In this document: one piece after another, positions 16,835 to 25,026 of the stretch
How positions within the stretch are numbered: the first letter of the stretch is position 1
How the letters are laid out: the number at the start of each line of letters is the position of its first letter
From: Candidatus Gastranaerophilales bacterium
GTDB taxonomy: Bacteria > Cyanobacteriota > Vampirovibrionia > Gastranaerophilales > Gastranaerophilaceae
Direction: 5' to 3'
NCBI GenBank assembly: GCA_910588555.1
Contig: CAJUPC010000002.1
Location: 17,265 to 77,529 of the forward strand
DNA length: 60,265 nucleotides
Made by a program: the position numbers and the translations under genes
The notes under the pieces: generated by a model
Told to the model about the DNA's origin: nothing
Database searches by the model: none
What the model saw: the letters and a program-made list of their open reading frames with translations, nothing else

Positions 16835-17555
16835 TGGTACTCCTATTTTTTTTGCGTATCAAATAATATAAGCCAACAGGCCAAAAAATAATCAGTAAAC
16901 AAATTTTAAGAATTTTCAATATCTGGGTGTTATTATTGATTTTTGATGTTTCTTCTGAAGAAACGCATACACCGGAGAATAAAAGATCCGGATTGTCAAC
17001 TTCAAATTTAACCCCGTGTTCACGAAGAAGATTTGTAACCTCATCATCTTTTAAAACATAGTGTCCAACCCTGGAATCATATTTATAATTTGCTTTTGGG
17101 TTTAATTTTCTATTGAAATATAAAGTACATAAGCGACCATTTTCTTTAAATGCTGGAGAAAAATCATATATTTGGATTTCAGATAAAATTTTAAGGAATA
17201 GGTCTGGGAAATTTTTTTCAATAAAATTAATAAGATCATCATAACTTGCAGCTTTTCCTCGATGCAGGCCTTCAAAATTCGGAATTTTTGAAAAAATGAA
17301 TTCTTTCCGTTTTGATATTTTTTCTATACCATGCTTTGAAAAATATTTTTCAAAACGATAGCTTAAATAAGGTGCGAAGGATAGACACATAATGTTTTTA
17401 TTTAACAAGTCTTTTAATAATTTAGAATCAGGTATGGTATGCTCCGCTCGAAGAAAGATTTTTAAAATATCGTTCAGCTGAGATTCAGAATAGTTATTTT
17501 CAATAAAATTGATTATTTCATTGGGAGAAAGAGAATTATTTATTTGTTCCGGCAT
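16827..17555 (-). CDS. Hypothetical protein with C-terminal membrane anchor
   Basis: 242 aa from the ATG at 17555, chosen because AAAGGA lies 6 nt upstream. Helical cytoplasmic domain, then KILKICLLIIFWPVGLYYLIRKK near the C-terminus as a single membrane helix (tail-anchored type). It overlaps the recombinase start by 8 nt and follows the repressor gene, so it is likely in the lysogeny operon. A role in superinfection exclusion is only a guess. Confidence 0.55.
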   Translation of the reverse strand: MPEQINNSLSPNEIINFIENNYSESQLNDILKIFLRAEHTIPDSKLLKDLLNKNIMCLSFAPYLSYRFEKYFSKHGIEKISKRKEFIFSKIPNFEGLHRGKAASYDDLINFIEKNFPDLFLKILSEIQIYDFSPAFKENGRLCTLYFNRKLNPKANYKYDSRVGHYVLKDDEVTNLLREHGVKFEVDNPDLLFSGVCVSSEETSKINNNTQILKILKICLLIIFWPVGLYYLIRKKNRSTNV

Positions 17556-17565
17556 GGGCATTCCT

Positions 17566-17919
17566 TTATTTTTGACAGTTTTTAAGAACGGTTTTTGTAG
17601 CAATTTGAGCATGCTTCGTCGCATTTCTGAAAAGTTTTATCAACTCAATTTCTTGAGGAGTGATACGCATTTTATTGTTATCAGTAGTTACTCCATAAAA
17701 GGTTGTTATATCAACATTGTAAATTTCGCACAACTGAAGAAGGGTATCACCATAAGGCTCAATTTTGCCGTTTTCCCATTTGCACACCGTTGCAGCGGTT
17801 TTGTTTATTTTTTTTGCAACTTGGCGAAGGCTCAACCCTGCATTCTCACGACACATCTTTAGACGCTGAGGTAAGTCCTCTGTTAAAGGATTTGTTGCGT
17901 TATTTTTAATGTTTTTCAT
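17566..17919 (-). CDS. XRE-family phage repressor (CI-like)
   Basis: 117 aa from the ATG at 17919. HTH_3 domain: RLKMCRENAGLSLRQVAKKINKTAATVCKWENG, followed by LQLCEIYNVDITTFYG. There is no LexA-type protease domain. First gene of the leftward lysogeny operon and divergent from the small Cro-like gene, so it is the likely repressor of the lytic promoter. Confidence 0.85.
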   Translation of the reverse strand: MKNIKNNATNPLTEDLPQRLKMCRENAGLSLRQVAKKINKTAATVCKWENGKIEPYGDTLLQLCEIYNVDITTFYGVTTDNNKMRITPQEIELIKLFRNATKHAQIATKTVLKNCQK

Positions 17920-17939
17920 TTTGATTAACACCTCCATAG

Positions 17940-18070
17940 TTCTAATATAGCAGTTAATTTAATAAAAAACAAACTAATTTTAATTTTTGTTAAAAAAATA
18001 CTTGACAAAAATTTGAATAAGTAGTAGTGTTACTCATGTTAATTAAAAAGAAACGAGTTAATTTTAAATC
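17940..18070. promoter_or_regulatory. Lysis-lysogeny switch intergenic region
   Basis: AT-rich interval between the divergent repressor and Cro-like genes. TTGACA at 18002-18007 is a -35 candidate for the rightward promoter (its -10 is weak). GTTAATT recurs near 17954, 18048 and 18056 as possible repressor half-sites. Confidence 0.45.
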
Positions 18071-18094
18071 AACACAAGGGAAACCGTAAAAAGT

Positions 18095-18313
18095 ATGATG
18101 ACAGTAGAAGAAAAAGTACAAGAATATCTAAAATTGAACGGCATAAGTCAAAAATATTTTGCTGAACTCATAGGAATTTCACCTGCGAATTTAACAGCAA
18201 CTTTTAACGGAAAAAGAAAAATGAAGGCACATGAATTAATAAAATTCTGTGAACATTATGGTGTCACTTTAGATTTTTTCAAAAATGATTCAATGGGAGG
18301 TGCAAATGGTTAG
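18095..18313 (+). CDS. XRE/Cro-like small regulator
   Basis: 72 aa. The HTH QKYFAELIGISPANLTATFNGKRKM is followed by ELIKFCEHYGVTLDFF. First gene of the rightward operon and divergent from the CI-like gene. Two ATGs (18095, 18098) are both possible. Confidence 0.8.
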   Translation: MMTVEEKVQEYLKLNGISQKYFAELIGISPANLTATFNGKRKMKAHELIKFCEHYGVTLDFFKNDSMGGANG

Positions 18314-18470
18314 AATTAATCCTGCACTTATACCCGAAACCGAAACAAAGCTACTTGCAATGACATTCTTAGATGGGATTAGAAAATTTTATTCAGATCC
18401 CAAAAATGTGGAAAAATTCCATGAATGGCAAAGATGTAGGCAAGCAGAAAAGACACTTGCGAGTGTCTAA
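18306..18470 (+). CDS. Hypothetical small phage protein, 54 aa
   Basis: ATG at 18306 with GGGAGG 5 nt upstream; it overlaps the Cro-like stop by 8 nt, so the two are translationally linked. MVRINPALIPETETKLLAMT... is not recognised. The stop precedes the large non-coding segment. Confidence 0.6.
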   Translation: MVRINPALIPETETKLLAMTFLDGIRKFYSDPKNVEKFHEWQRCRQAEKTLASV

Positions 18471-18479
18471 TCAAAATAT

Positions 18480-19482
18480 TACTGAACTTTGAAAATTTCA
18501 TATCGTAAGACGACTGATGCGGAGTAGGGGGCATGAGTAATCTGACAATTGAAAATGTCTATGGGATGTTCCCGCCCGAAAGCTGTAAACGGCGCAGAAA
18601 AATGATGTAAAAATTTGTGTTTTTATATTTGCCGGAGAATGGGAAATTATTCCTCCGGCATCCATAAGGACATAATTCCATTATTGTATGAAAAAGAAAA
18701 TGGAAGTACAAAAAGAGGTGGCCATTGCGGTCTCGCCACAGAGGAGCCAGATTCACGCATGGAGGCGAGCGGATTATTCTTATACGAAATAGTAAGAAGG
18801 TTTATGTTTTTGCACCATAGCAAAAACCTCTTCGGGCAGCGTTATGTTCCCAAATTCCGAATAATAAAGTTTCGCTTGGGGGTAAACCGTAGTGTCAGAA
18901 GGTTTCACAAAGTAAAACAAAGAAGGCACTTGACTATTGGAAAGACAATTGGCATTTGGAAAGACAAACGTGAGCAAGCACGAGAACTCAACCGAGAAAT
19001 AAATGCGAAAACACTACTCGTTAAAAGTGTTTAGGCGGAGTCGCCAGGGAGAAAATATTTCTCCCTGTGGCCGGACCGCAAAAAAAGAATTGTTTTATTG
19101 GTTGTCATAAAACCAAAGGCAGGGCAGGGTAAGCGTTATGACTGCCAGAACAAATACTAACGCAGGTCAGGAAAAACCTCAGCTGCACGGACTAACCTCG
19201 TAAAAAAATGGGCGAGTTGCAGCACTTATATTGAAACCCAATGAATGGGGATCGTTAAAGAGATGAGGTGTTGGCAACCAAGCCATTCAAAAAATGGTGA
19301 CTCCGAAGAGAGATTCGGTCTCTGATCCCCGATGTGATGATACAGCTCGGAAAGACGAGTAAGTCGGCAAACTGACTTCAACGAAAGGCCCAGTGTGTCC
19401 GAGGTGGACACCACTATGAATGAGGTGTGTTGGATGACACCAACTTCAAAAACAGACATTCTGACAGCCGGGAAAGACCGGC
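18480..19482 (+). ncRNA. Candidate large structured phage RNA (about 0.9-1 kb)
   Basis: There is no convincing gene for 1 kb, but at least 14 perfect stems: 18630-18637/18653-18660, 18676-18682/18699-18705, 18807-18813/18820-18826, 19009-19015/19026-19032, 19034-19037/19042-19045, 19046-19054/19058-19066, 19098-19103/19111-19116, 19247-19253/19324-19330 (closing a multi-hairpin domain), 19361-19367/19372-19378, 19395-19400/19406-19411, 19429-19433/19440-19444. Position and size resemble the phage-borne GOLLD and ROOL RNA classes, but I cannot confirm a class. Four hairpins share the loop GAAAGA. Confidence 0.65.
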
Positions 19483-19514
19483 ATTTACTGTAAATAGTTT
19501 AATTGGAGGTAATT

Positions 19515-19859
19515 ATGGCAAATGGGTATGTTGAATTTGAAGCAACAGAGGAACAATTATTGCAGATTATGGCGAATGCCGTTAATCATTCAAGTCCCGC
19601 AGGATTAGGTTTCTTGCACTATCAAATGAAAGACTATAAACCGGAAGAAATGAAAAGATACATATTCAATGAAGGTCAACTATATGCTGATATTGACTAT
19701 GCAGACGGCAGAATGGTTAAATTAGCTATTTTTAAAGGCGATAAAGATGGAACATATAAAATCCGAGAAGGGTTTAGATCCGATTATCAATCATTTATGC
19801 ACGAATATCCAACACCAAAAAATTTAATAGCTTCTGTTGGAATTGAAAAGTGTTCATAA
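19515..19859 (+). CDS. Hypothetical phage protein, 114 aa
   Basis: ATG at 19515 behind TTGGAGG. Compact alpha/beta protein beginning MANGYVEFEATEEQLLQIMANAV; no family recognised. The leader ends with the GAAAGA-loop hairpin at 19467-19482, as do the leaders of the next two genes. Confidence 0.7.
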   Translation: MANGYVEFEATEEQLLQIMANAVNHSSPAGLGFLHYQMKDYKPEEMKRYIFNEGQLYADIDYADGRMVKLAIFKGDKDGTYKIREGFRSDYQSFMHEYPTPKNLIASVGIEKCS

Positions 19860-19860
19860 A

Positions 19861-20027
19861 TGTAAAAAAGAATGTCTTAATAATCCACCGACATAGGGCT
19901 CTGCTTCCAGTAAGTAAAAGCACCGCCAAATTGCAAAATACCGAAGAGTGAACAACCCGAAAAAATTTGGATTTGACAGCCGGGAAAGACCGGCATTGTA
20001 TTACTTAAATAAGGAAGGAGCGCAGAA
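19861..20027 (+). ncRNA. Structured 5' leader with GAAAGA-loop hairpin (copy 2)
   Basis: About 167 nt without a gene. It contains TAAAAGCACCGCC (about 19915), also found in the methyltransferase leaders at 37257 and 38755, and ends with the hairpin GCCGG-GAAAGA-CCGGC (19979-19994), whose 20-nt context (19975-19994) is identical to 19463-19482 and 20291-20310. Confidence 0.6.
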
Positions 20028-20189
20028 ATGCCAGAAACAGCAGTGCAGGAAACAGAAGTAAAAACTCATGATGATGTTATCAATGAGGAAATTGAGCAAG
20101 AACATGCAGAAGCTGAAGCAAGAAAAGCTGAATCTGAAGAAACAACGGAAACATCAGAAACCGAAAAAACAGAAGAATCAGATTCATAA
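20028..20189 (+). CDS. Extremely acidic 53-aa phage protein
   Basis: ATG at 20028 with GGAAGGAG 8 nt upstream. About one third of residues are Glu/Asp with many Thr/Ser (C-terminus EETTETSETEKTEESDS). Likely disordered or helical. Small acidic phage proteins are sometimes DNA mimics or anti-restriction factors, but no homology supports that here. Confidence 0.6.
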   Translation: MPETAVQETEVKTHDDVINEEIEQEHAEAEARKAESEETTETSETEKTEESDS

Positions 20190-20336
20190 AACAGAGATAC
20201 CGAGTAATTGCTCTTAGACAATCGGTCAATCTATCTAAGCGGCGGTGATAGCAAAAGAACACCGGTGAATGTAAACAAAAAAGATATACTGACAGCCGGG
20301 AAAGACCGGCTTTTATTATGTTAATTGGAGGAATTT
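20190..20336 (+). ncRNA. Structured 5' leader with GAAAGA-loop hairpin (copy 3)
   Basis: Third member of the leader series. It has a boxA-like TGCTCTTA near 20208 and the hairpin at 20295-20310, then TTGGAGG and the ATG at 20337. Confidence 0.55.
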
Positions 20337-20735
20337 ATGAGCAATGTTATTGCATTAAGGACAACTGTACCTACGTACGGAAAAACAAATTTAAGAATTG
20401 TTGAATCACGGAAAAACAAAATCAACTTGCGCAAAATGAGTTGGTATAAAAAACTTTATCAACTTTATTGCAAATATCAAGACGATATTAGAAACAAAAA
20501 AATTCAAGCTTTGAGGGATGAAGCATACAATTTTTATCTGGACTTATATTTAACCGGAACAAAGAACACGGTTGATATTGCAGACTTTTTATACAGAGAA
20601 GGTCTTACACACTGCCAATATGCTGAAAATATGGCAGAAATGGAAATAACAAAAATTATAGAAACCAATAGGGTGGATAAGTGCTACAAGCTTTTAAAAG
20701 AAAAACAAAAAAGCAGAAAAATGGCACGCAAGTAG
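20337..20735 (+). CDS. Hypothetical basic phage protein, 132 aa
   Basis: ATG at 20337 with GGAGG. MSNVIALRTT... then a strongly basic helical domain (KINLRKMSWYKKLYQLYCKYQDD). Not recognised. Lies just before the replication genes and may act in replication or regulation. Confidence 0.6.
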   Translation: MSNVIALRTTVPTYGKTNLRIVESRKNKINLRKMSWYKKLYQLYCKYQDDIRNKKIQALRDEAYNFYLDLYLTGTKNTVDIADFLYREGLTHCQYAENMAEMEITKIIETNRVDKCYKLLKEKQKSRKMARK

Positions 20736-20745
20736 GAGAGAATAT

Positions 20746-21519
20746 ATGAGCGAAGATTTTAAACCGGCTTTTTATGCGATTATTCCTGCAGATGTCAGAT
20801 ATGATAGCAGCCTAAAACCGAATGCAAAATTGTTGTACGGAGAAATTACTGCACTTTGCAACGAAAAAGGATATTGTTGGGCCGAAAATGAATACTTTGC
20901 AAAATTATATGGGGTAAATTTAAAAACAATATCCTCATGGATATCCCAATTAGTAAGTAAAAAATATTTGGATAGGAAAATGGTTTATAAACCTGGAACA
21001 AAAGAAATAGATTCAAGAATTTTAAGACTTCCTATGCCGTACCCCCTACCCATTAAAAATGGGATACCCTCTCCACAAAATAATGGAGAGGGGGAAACAC
21101 CTCAAAATGAAGATGTGACCGAACAAAAAAGCAAATCTACCCCCTCCACAAAAAAAAGGATACCCCTCCATCAAAAAGCGGAAGAGAATAATACATATGA
21201 ATATATACATGAAGTATTTAATAATAACGAATTTTTGAAAAAAAATGAAAAATTCATACCTTTAGTTGTGAAATGGGTAACTTATAAAAAACAGGAAAAA
21301 AACCAACGATACAAAACAGTTGAATCCTTAACTTCGTGGATAAAAAAATTGATAAAATTTTCCGCCGGAGATTTAAAAATTGCTGAAGAAATTGTAGAAA
21401 CCTCGATGGCAAATTTATGGGAGGGAATATTCAAACCGAACAGCAACAACAGGACTAAACCGGTAACGGTAAACTTTACTCCACAGGAAGAAAAAGAACA
21501 AAAATACGGAGGGTTCTGA
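20746..21519 (+). CDS. Phage replication initiator with N-terminal helix-turn-helix
   Basis: 257 aa. The N-terminal domain FKPAFYAIIPADVRYDSSLKPNAKLLYGEITALCNEKGYCWAENEYFA.. matches the HTH_36-type winged helix of phage replication initiators (NAKLLYGEI, WISQLVSKKYL). A Pro/Ser/Thr-rich linker and a helical C-terminal domain follow. Directly upstream of, and overlapping by 1 nt, the DnaC-like loader, a standard pairing in which it recruits the host helicase to the phage origin. Confidence 0.85.
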   Translation: MSEDFKPAFYAIIPADVRYDSSLKPNAKLLYGEITALCNEKGYCWAENEYFAKLYGVNLKTISSWISQLVSKKYLDRKMVYKPGTKEIDSRILRLPMPYPLPIKNGIPSPQNNGEGETPQNEDVTEQKSKSTPSTKKRIPLHQKAEENNTYEYIHEVFNNNEFLKKNEKFIPLVVKWVTYKKQEKNQRYKTVESLTSWIKKLIKFSAGDLKIAEEIVETSMANLWEGIFKPNSNNRTKPVTVNFTPQEEKEQKYGGF

Positions 21520-22304
21520 TGATAGAAAAAAGGATCAATGAACTTGTAAAACTCGGCATTGAAGTAATCGGCCCAAGAGTAAAAGACGGTCACTGTGTGT
21601 TTTGCCAAGAAGAGGTAGAAAAAGGTGGATATTGTCATTGTAAAAAAGCATATAAAGTAAATCCACAAACAAAAAACTTGAGAAAATTAATAGACAAATA
21701 TGCCTATGTTACCGATTTAGGTGAGTTTACACATCTACTTATAACACAAGCTCATTTCCCGAAAAAATTTGCCGGCATGGAATTTTCTGATTACATAACA
21801 GAAACTGAAGAACAAAAACATAATCTGCAGCTGACAAAAGAATATGTAAAAAATGCACTAAAACACTATCTACAGGGAACAAATCTTATATTTATAGGAA
21901 ACTTTGGCAATGGGAAAACAATGTTAATGAGTATTGCCGGAGATGAAATTATAAGAAACTTCGGCATCCAGGTAAAATATGTGAATGTTTACGATTTATC
22001 GGAAAAATTAAAAAAATCATTTGAAGATAAAAGTATTTCAACCGCAAAAATAATTGAAGAGCATAAAACCGCACAAATATTGATACTTGACGATATAGAC
22101 AAAATAAACCCGACACCATTCATTGTTGATTTGATGTATGGAATAGCAAATTACAGAGCAGAAAATAACCTTCCAACTTGGGTAAATGCAAACCATTCAA
22201 TGAAAGAATTAGAAGAAAACTTCTACGGAGAAGGTGCAATGTCAAGATTTTATGACAACAGCATAAAAGCAAAATTTACAGGAGAGAATTGGAGATTACG
22301 ATAA
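21519..22304 (+). CDS. DnaC-like helicase loader (AAA+ ATPase)
   Basis: 261 aa. An N-terminal zinc-binding motif CVFCQEEVEKGGYCHC (residues 27-42) is followed by an ATPase core: Walker A GNFGNGKT (about 127-134), Walker B LILDDI, sensor 1 PTWVNANHS and arginine-finger region AMSRFYDN. It loads the replicative helicase with the initiator encoded upstream. Confidence 0.92.
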   Translation: MIEKRINELVKLGIEVIGPRVKDGHCVFCQEEVEKGGYCHCKKAYKVNPQTKNLRKLIDKYAYVTDLGEFTHLLITQAHFPKKFAGMEFSDYITETEEQKHNLQLTKEYVKNALKHYLQGTNLIFIGNFGNGKTMLMSIAGDEIIRNFGIQVKYVNVYDLSEKLKKSFEDKSISTAKIIEEHKTAQILILDDIDKINPTPFIVDLMYGIANYRAENNLPTWVNANHSMKELEENFYGEGAMSRFYDNSIKAKFTGENWRLR

Positions 22305-22900
22305 TGGAATACAAGACAAAAGCAGAACCCAGAGCAAAAGCTGATAATATTTCAGTGTTTTGTTCATACGACAAAATTGTAAAAATTGAAAATGTAAAAC
22401 CGAATCCGGCTAACCCTAATACCCACCCGGAAGAACAAATTAAAAATTTGGCCCAAAATATTAAATCAATAGGATGGCGATATCCGATAACAATTTCAAA
22501 CCAATCCGGCATGATTGTAAAAGGACATGGTCGTTTAATGGCAGCAAAATATCTTGGAGTTAAAGAAGTTCCGGTTGAATATCAAAATTATTCATCTGAA
22601 GAGGAAGAAATGGCTGACCTTCTCTTTGATAACAGGATCCAGGAATTATCAGAAATCGATAGAAAAACATTACTGAATTGTTTTGAAAATTACGATACCG
22701 GCAATATTCCGTTTGAACTAAGTGGCTATACGGAAGAGGAATATAGAGATTTGGCATCGGCATTTGATGAATATGAGCCAAAGAAAAAAGAAGAATCAGA
22801 GGAAACAACGGAGGTGCAGCAAAAAGAATCAACTTTCAAGTGCTGCGACTTTAAAAAATGTTGTCCGAGTTATGGACAGAAAGGGTGCTCAAGGGCTTAA
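22304..22900 (+). CDS. ParB-like nuclease/Srx-fold domain protein
   Basis: 198 aa. ATG overlaps the previous stop (TAATG). ParB/Srx fold: NPANPNTHPEEQIKNLAQNI..GWRYPITIS..MIVKGHGRLMAAKYLG. It is a clear paralogue of the N-terminal half of the ParB-methyltransferase at 38901 but lacks the methyltransferase and ends in a Cys-rich tail (KCCDFKKCCPSYGQKGC). ParB-like phage proteins can be nucleases or DNA-binding specificity factors. Confidence 0.85.
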   Translation: MEYKTKAEPRAKADNISVFCSYDKIVKIENVKPNPANPNTHPEEQIKNLAQNIKSIGWRYPITISNQSGMIVKGHGRLMAAKYLGVKEVPVEYQNYSSEEEEMADLLFDNRIQELSEIDRKTLLNCFENYDTGNIPFELSGYTEEEYRDLASAFDEYEPKKKEESEETTEVQQKESTFKCCDFKKCCPSYGQKGCSRA

Positions 22901-22902
22901 TT

Positions 22903-23430
22903 ATGGAGAGAAGAGTTGTGGTAGAAATCAGTAAAGAACATATAAGAAGAGATTTTCAAAACTACCGCACCTATGTGTGTAAGGTAAGACAGAAAAAAGA
23001 TCAGCTGACAGCAGTTAAAGCAAAGTTAGCCGGCTTGCAATCTGCAAGAATTACTGATATGCCAAGAACTCCTGCTCCTCGCTCAGATAAAAATTTATAT
23101 TTACTCCAGGAAAAGATTGAGATTGAAGATTCACTAAAAAAACTTTTAAGAAAACAAGAAAGTGAAAGAAAAAGATTAAACAAAATCCTCCGAGATTTGG
23201 AAAGTGAAGATACAGTAGGATTGCTAACAAGAAAACCCGAAGTGTTGACAGCTGAAGCAAGTGTTTTAAAACTTCGATATATGTGTGGTTTTAGTTGGGA
23301 AGATATTAACAAGGCATTTTATTCAGATGATGAAGATTTTGAAATTAATACAGATGTTTATTTAAAAAGAATATTTAGGTATCACGGTCAAGCCTTTGTG
23401 GACTTGCAAAAAATGTTGAAGGGAAAATAA
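22903..23430 (+). CDS. Coiled-coil phage protein with sigma-region-4-like C-terminus
   Basis: 175 aa from the ATG at 22903 (a GTG at 22918 behind GGAGAG is an alternative). The N-terminal two thirds are a long basic coiled coil. The C-terminal LKLRYMCGFSWEDINKAF..DVYLKRIFRYHGQAFVDLQ recalls the DUF1492/ArpU-like region-4 fold of phage transcription factors. Assignment tentative. Confidence 0.5.
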   Translation: MERRVVVEISKEHIRRDFQNYRTYVCKVRQKKDQLTAVKAKLAGLQSARITDMPRTPAPRSDKNLYLLQEKIEIEDSLKKLLRKQESERKRLNKILRDLESEDTVGLLTRKPEVLTAEASVLKLRYMCGFSWEDINKAFYSDDEDFEINTDVYLKRIFRYHGQAFVDLQKMLKGK

Positions 23431-23432
23431 AT

Positions 23433-24014
23433 ATGGATATTGTGAGAGAAATCAATGGGCGCAAGCAAACCTTTTGTTTGCCGGCAAGTCAATATGTAGC
23501 CGGTCTTATAAAAAGGGATATGCACGAAGAGTACGATATCGAAGTTGAATTGACCGGAACCGGAGCTTCTCTTAAAAAATATTCAAAAAGAAAATATGTC
23601 GATTATCACGACAGAGAACATGTCTCTTACTTAAAAACCTCTAAACCCCCGGTGCATATCGGGGGTTTCTACTGGGAAGGCGATAAGGATCTTGCAGTAT
23701 TTTATAAAACTTGTACTGATGAAGAAAACAAAAGATTGAGAAACGAAAGAATTTTATTAATTCCATATGATGTGTATAGACATTTAAGGGATGAAGATTT
23801 AATTGAGATTACTGGTGTTGACATTGATAAGACAGGAAAAGAAATCAAAGTAAAGTTCAAAGCTGCTAAAGGTTTCATTAAAAATCACGGACAAACTGAA
23901 GAAAACCTAGATGATATGCCTTGGTATGCAATATCAAAAGATAAATTCTCTCGAATAATTGTTAAGGAAACTCCGAAAAATCGAAAATGGAAACCCCGAA
24001 GGGGTAGAGGTTAA
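23433..24014 (+). CDS. Hypothetical phage protein, 193 aa
   Basis: Alpha/beta protein with a basic C-terminus (RKWKPRRGRG); not recognised. A 9-bp GC-rich hairpin followed by TTT lies inside the coding sequence at 23643-23668 (codons for PPVHIGG), which may attenuate transcription. Starts 2 nt after the previous gene. Confidence 0.6.
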   Translation: MDIVREINGRKQTFCLPASQYVAGLIKRDMHEEYDIEVELTGTGASLKKYSKRKYVDYHDREHVSYLKTSKPPVHIGGFYWEGDKDLAVFYKTCTDEENKRLRNERILLIPYDVYRHLRDEDLIEITGVDIDKTGKEIKVKFKAAKGFIKNHGQTEENLDDMPWYAISKDKFSRIIVKETPKNRKWKPRRGRG

Positions 24015-24016
24015 GT

Positions 24017-24496
24017 ATGGATGAGAAAAAACAAAAGAAATACTTAAACAAATGTCTAAGAGTTTTGAAGGGGAAAAATTCATATAAAATTAGAACCTTT
24101 ACGGATCTTGCTAAAGCAATAAAAACTTCAGTAAAGACGTTCCGTTTTTATAACCTGAATAATATCCCCGAAATTAAAGAAATATTGCAGAAAAACCGGC
24201 ATGAAAATAAGCCGATAAAAGTTAAGAAAAAAATAAAACCAAAACTCCCTCAAAAAAATGTAGAAGAAGAGAAAAAACTCCTTTTAAAAAGTGTAAAAGA
24301 TTCAAGAGTTCGTTCTTACCAAGAAATAAGGGCAAAATTGTTTGGGTATCAAGCATTCAAGAAAAAGAATTATTCAAAATTATCCAAATCAGCAAAAAAT
24401 CTGATTGATCGTCAGATTTGGATATTGGAATGGGTTTTATTTATGGATAAAAAAGAAGAAATTGGAGGTAATGATGTTAATAATACAGGAGGGTGA
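24017..24496 (+). CDS. Hypothetical very basic phage protein, 159 aa
   Basis: Lys-rich. The N-terminal segment TFTDLAKAIKTSVKTFRFYNLNNIPEIKEIL has an HTH-like pattern (DLAKAIKTSVKTF). A nucleic-acid-binding role is likely from charge and pattern only. It overlaps the next start by 23 nt. Confidence 0.55.
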   Translation: MDEKKQKKYLNKCLRVLKGKNSYKIRTFTDLAKAIKTSVKTFRFYNLNNIPEIKEILQKNRHENKPIKVKKKIKPKLPQKNVEEEKKLLLKSVKDSRVRSYQEIRAKLFGYQAFKKKNYSKLSKSAKNLIDRQIWILEWVLFMDKKEEIGGNDVNNTGG

Positions 24497-24794
24497 AACA
24501 AAAAACTTCTGGACATTTAAAGAAGCAAAAGAAGGCGCAAAACCCTATGATGTTTCAAAAGGACAGCTTGCAAAGGCTTTCAGTAATTTGGAGCATTGGC
24601 AAGGAAACCCCGGAGGGACTGATTTCTCTACAAAACTTTATAATCTGATGGCTAAAGCTGATGTAGAAAATTTCAGAAAATTGTTCAATGGTTTCCCGGT
24701 AAGAGTAACGGCTTATGTTTTATGGCAATGGTCAAAAGATAAAAAAGAGTTACAAAAATATTTTGGAGGTAATGGTGGAACAAATGACTTATGA
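24474..24794 (+). CDS. Hypothetical phage protein, 106 aa
   Basis: Start at the second ATG of GGAGGTAATGATG. Contains FWTFKEAKEGAKPYDVSKGQLAKAFSNLEHW and LFNGFPVRVTAYVLWQW. Not recognised. The gene overlaps both neighbours, consistent with translational coupling. Confidence 0.6.
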   Translation: MLIIQEGETKNFWTFKEAKEGAKPYDVSKGQLAKAFSNLEHWQGNPGGTDFSTKLYNLMAKADVENFRKLFNGFPVRVTAYVLWQWSKDKKELQKYFGGNGGTNDL

Positions 24795-24972
24795 GGAACT
24801 TGAAGCTGCTTACAATGAATTGAGTGAAAATTATTCAACTTTGCAGAAAAAATATGAAGATCTGCAAAAAGAAAGCAAGTTTATTGAAAATCAGTACAAC
24901 AAAGTAGTGAAACAAAATCAAGACTTACAAAGTGAACTAAGAACAAAAGATAGTGGCAAAAGCACCAAGTAA
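24772..24972 (+). CDS. Small coiled-coil phage protein, 66 aa
   Basis: Start at ATG 24772 or the next codon GTG behind GGAGGTA. Almost entirely heptad-like helix (YEELEAAYNELSENYSTLQKKYEDLQ). Not recognised. Its last codons lie within the divergent copy of the structured repeat that starts at 24952. Confidence 0.6.
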   Translation: MVEQMTYEELEAAYNELSENYSTLQKKYEDLQKESKFIENQYNKVVKQNQDLQSELRTKDSGKSTK

Positions 24973-25026
24973 TTGCTTACACCTTCGTATCAGTTTGGCG
25001 ACCATGCGAAGGAACGGAGGGAGCGA
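24952..25026 (+). repeat. Divergent third copy of the methyltransferase-leader RNA motif
   Basis: Shares AATTGCTTACACCTTCG and GTTTGGCGACCATGCGAA with the leaders at 37257 and 38755. The stem CTTCGTAT/ATGCGAAG keeps pairing through a U-G wobble where copy 1 has C-G. It precedes the gene at 25027. Confidence 0.7.

Noticed and set aside
18615..19034. 139-aa ORF whose end (RRHLTIGK..WKDKREQARELNREI) faintly resembles the arm-binding domain of tyrosine integrases
   Set aside because: TTG start without SD, no catalytic domain, unrelated first half, and the DNA is better explained by covarying hairpins. A recombinase is already present. Kept only as a possible remnant.
19320..19482. Hammerhead-type ribozyme in the large RNA
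   Set aside because: CTGAT and GAAA fragments occur, but the full CUGAUGA...GAAA core with a matching cleavage triplet is not present in order.
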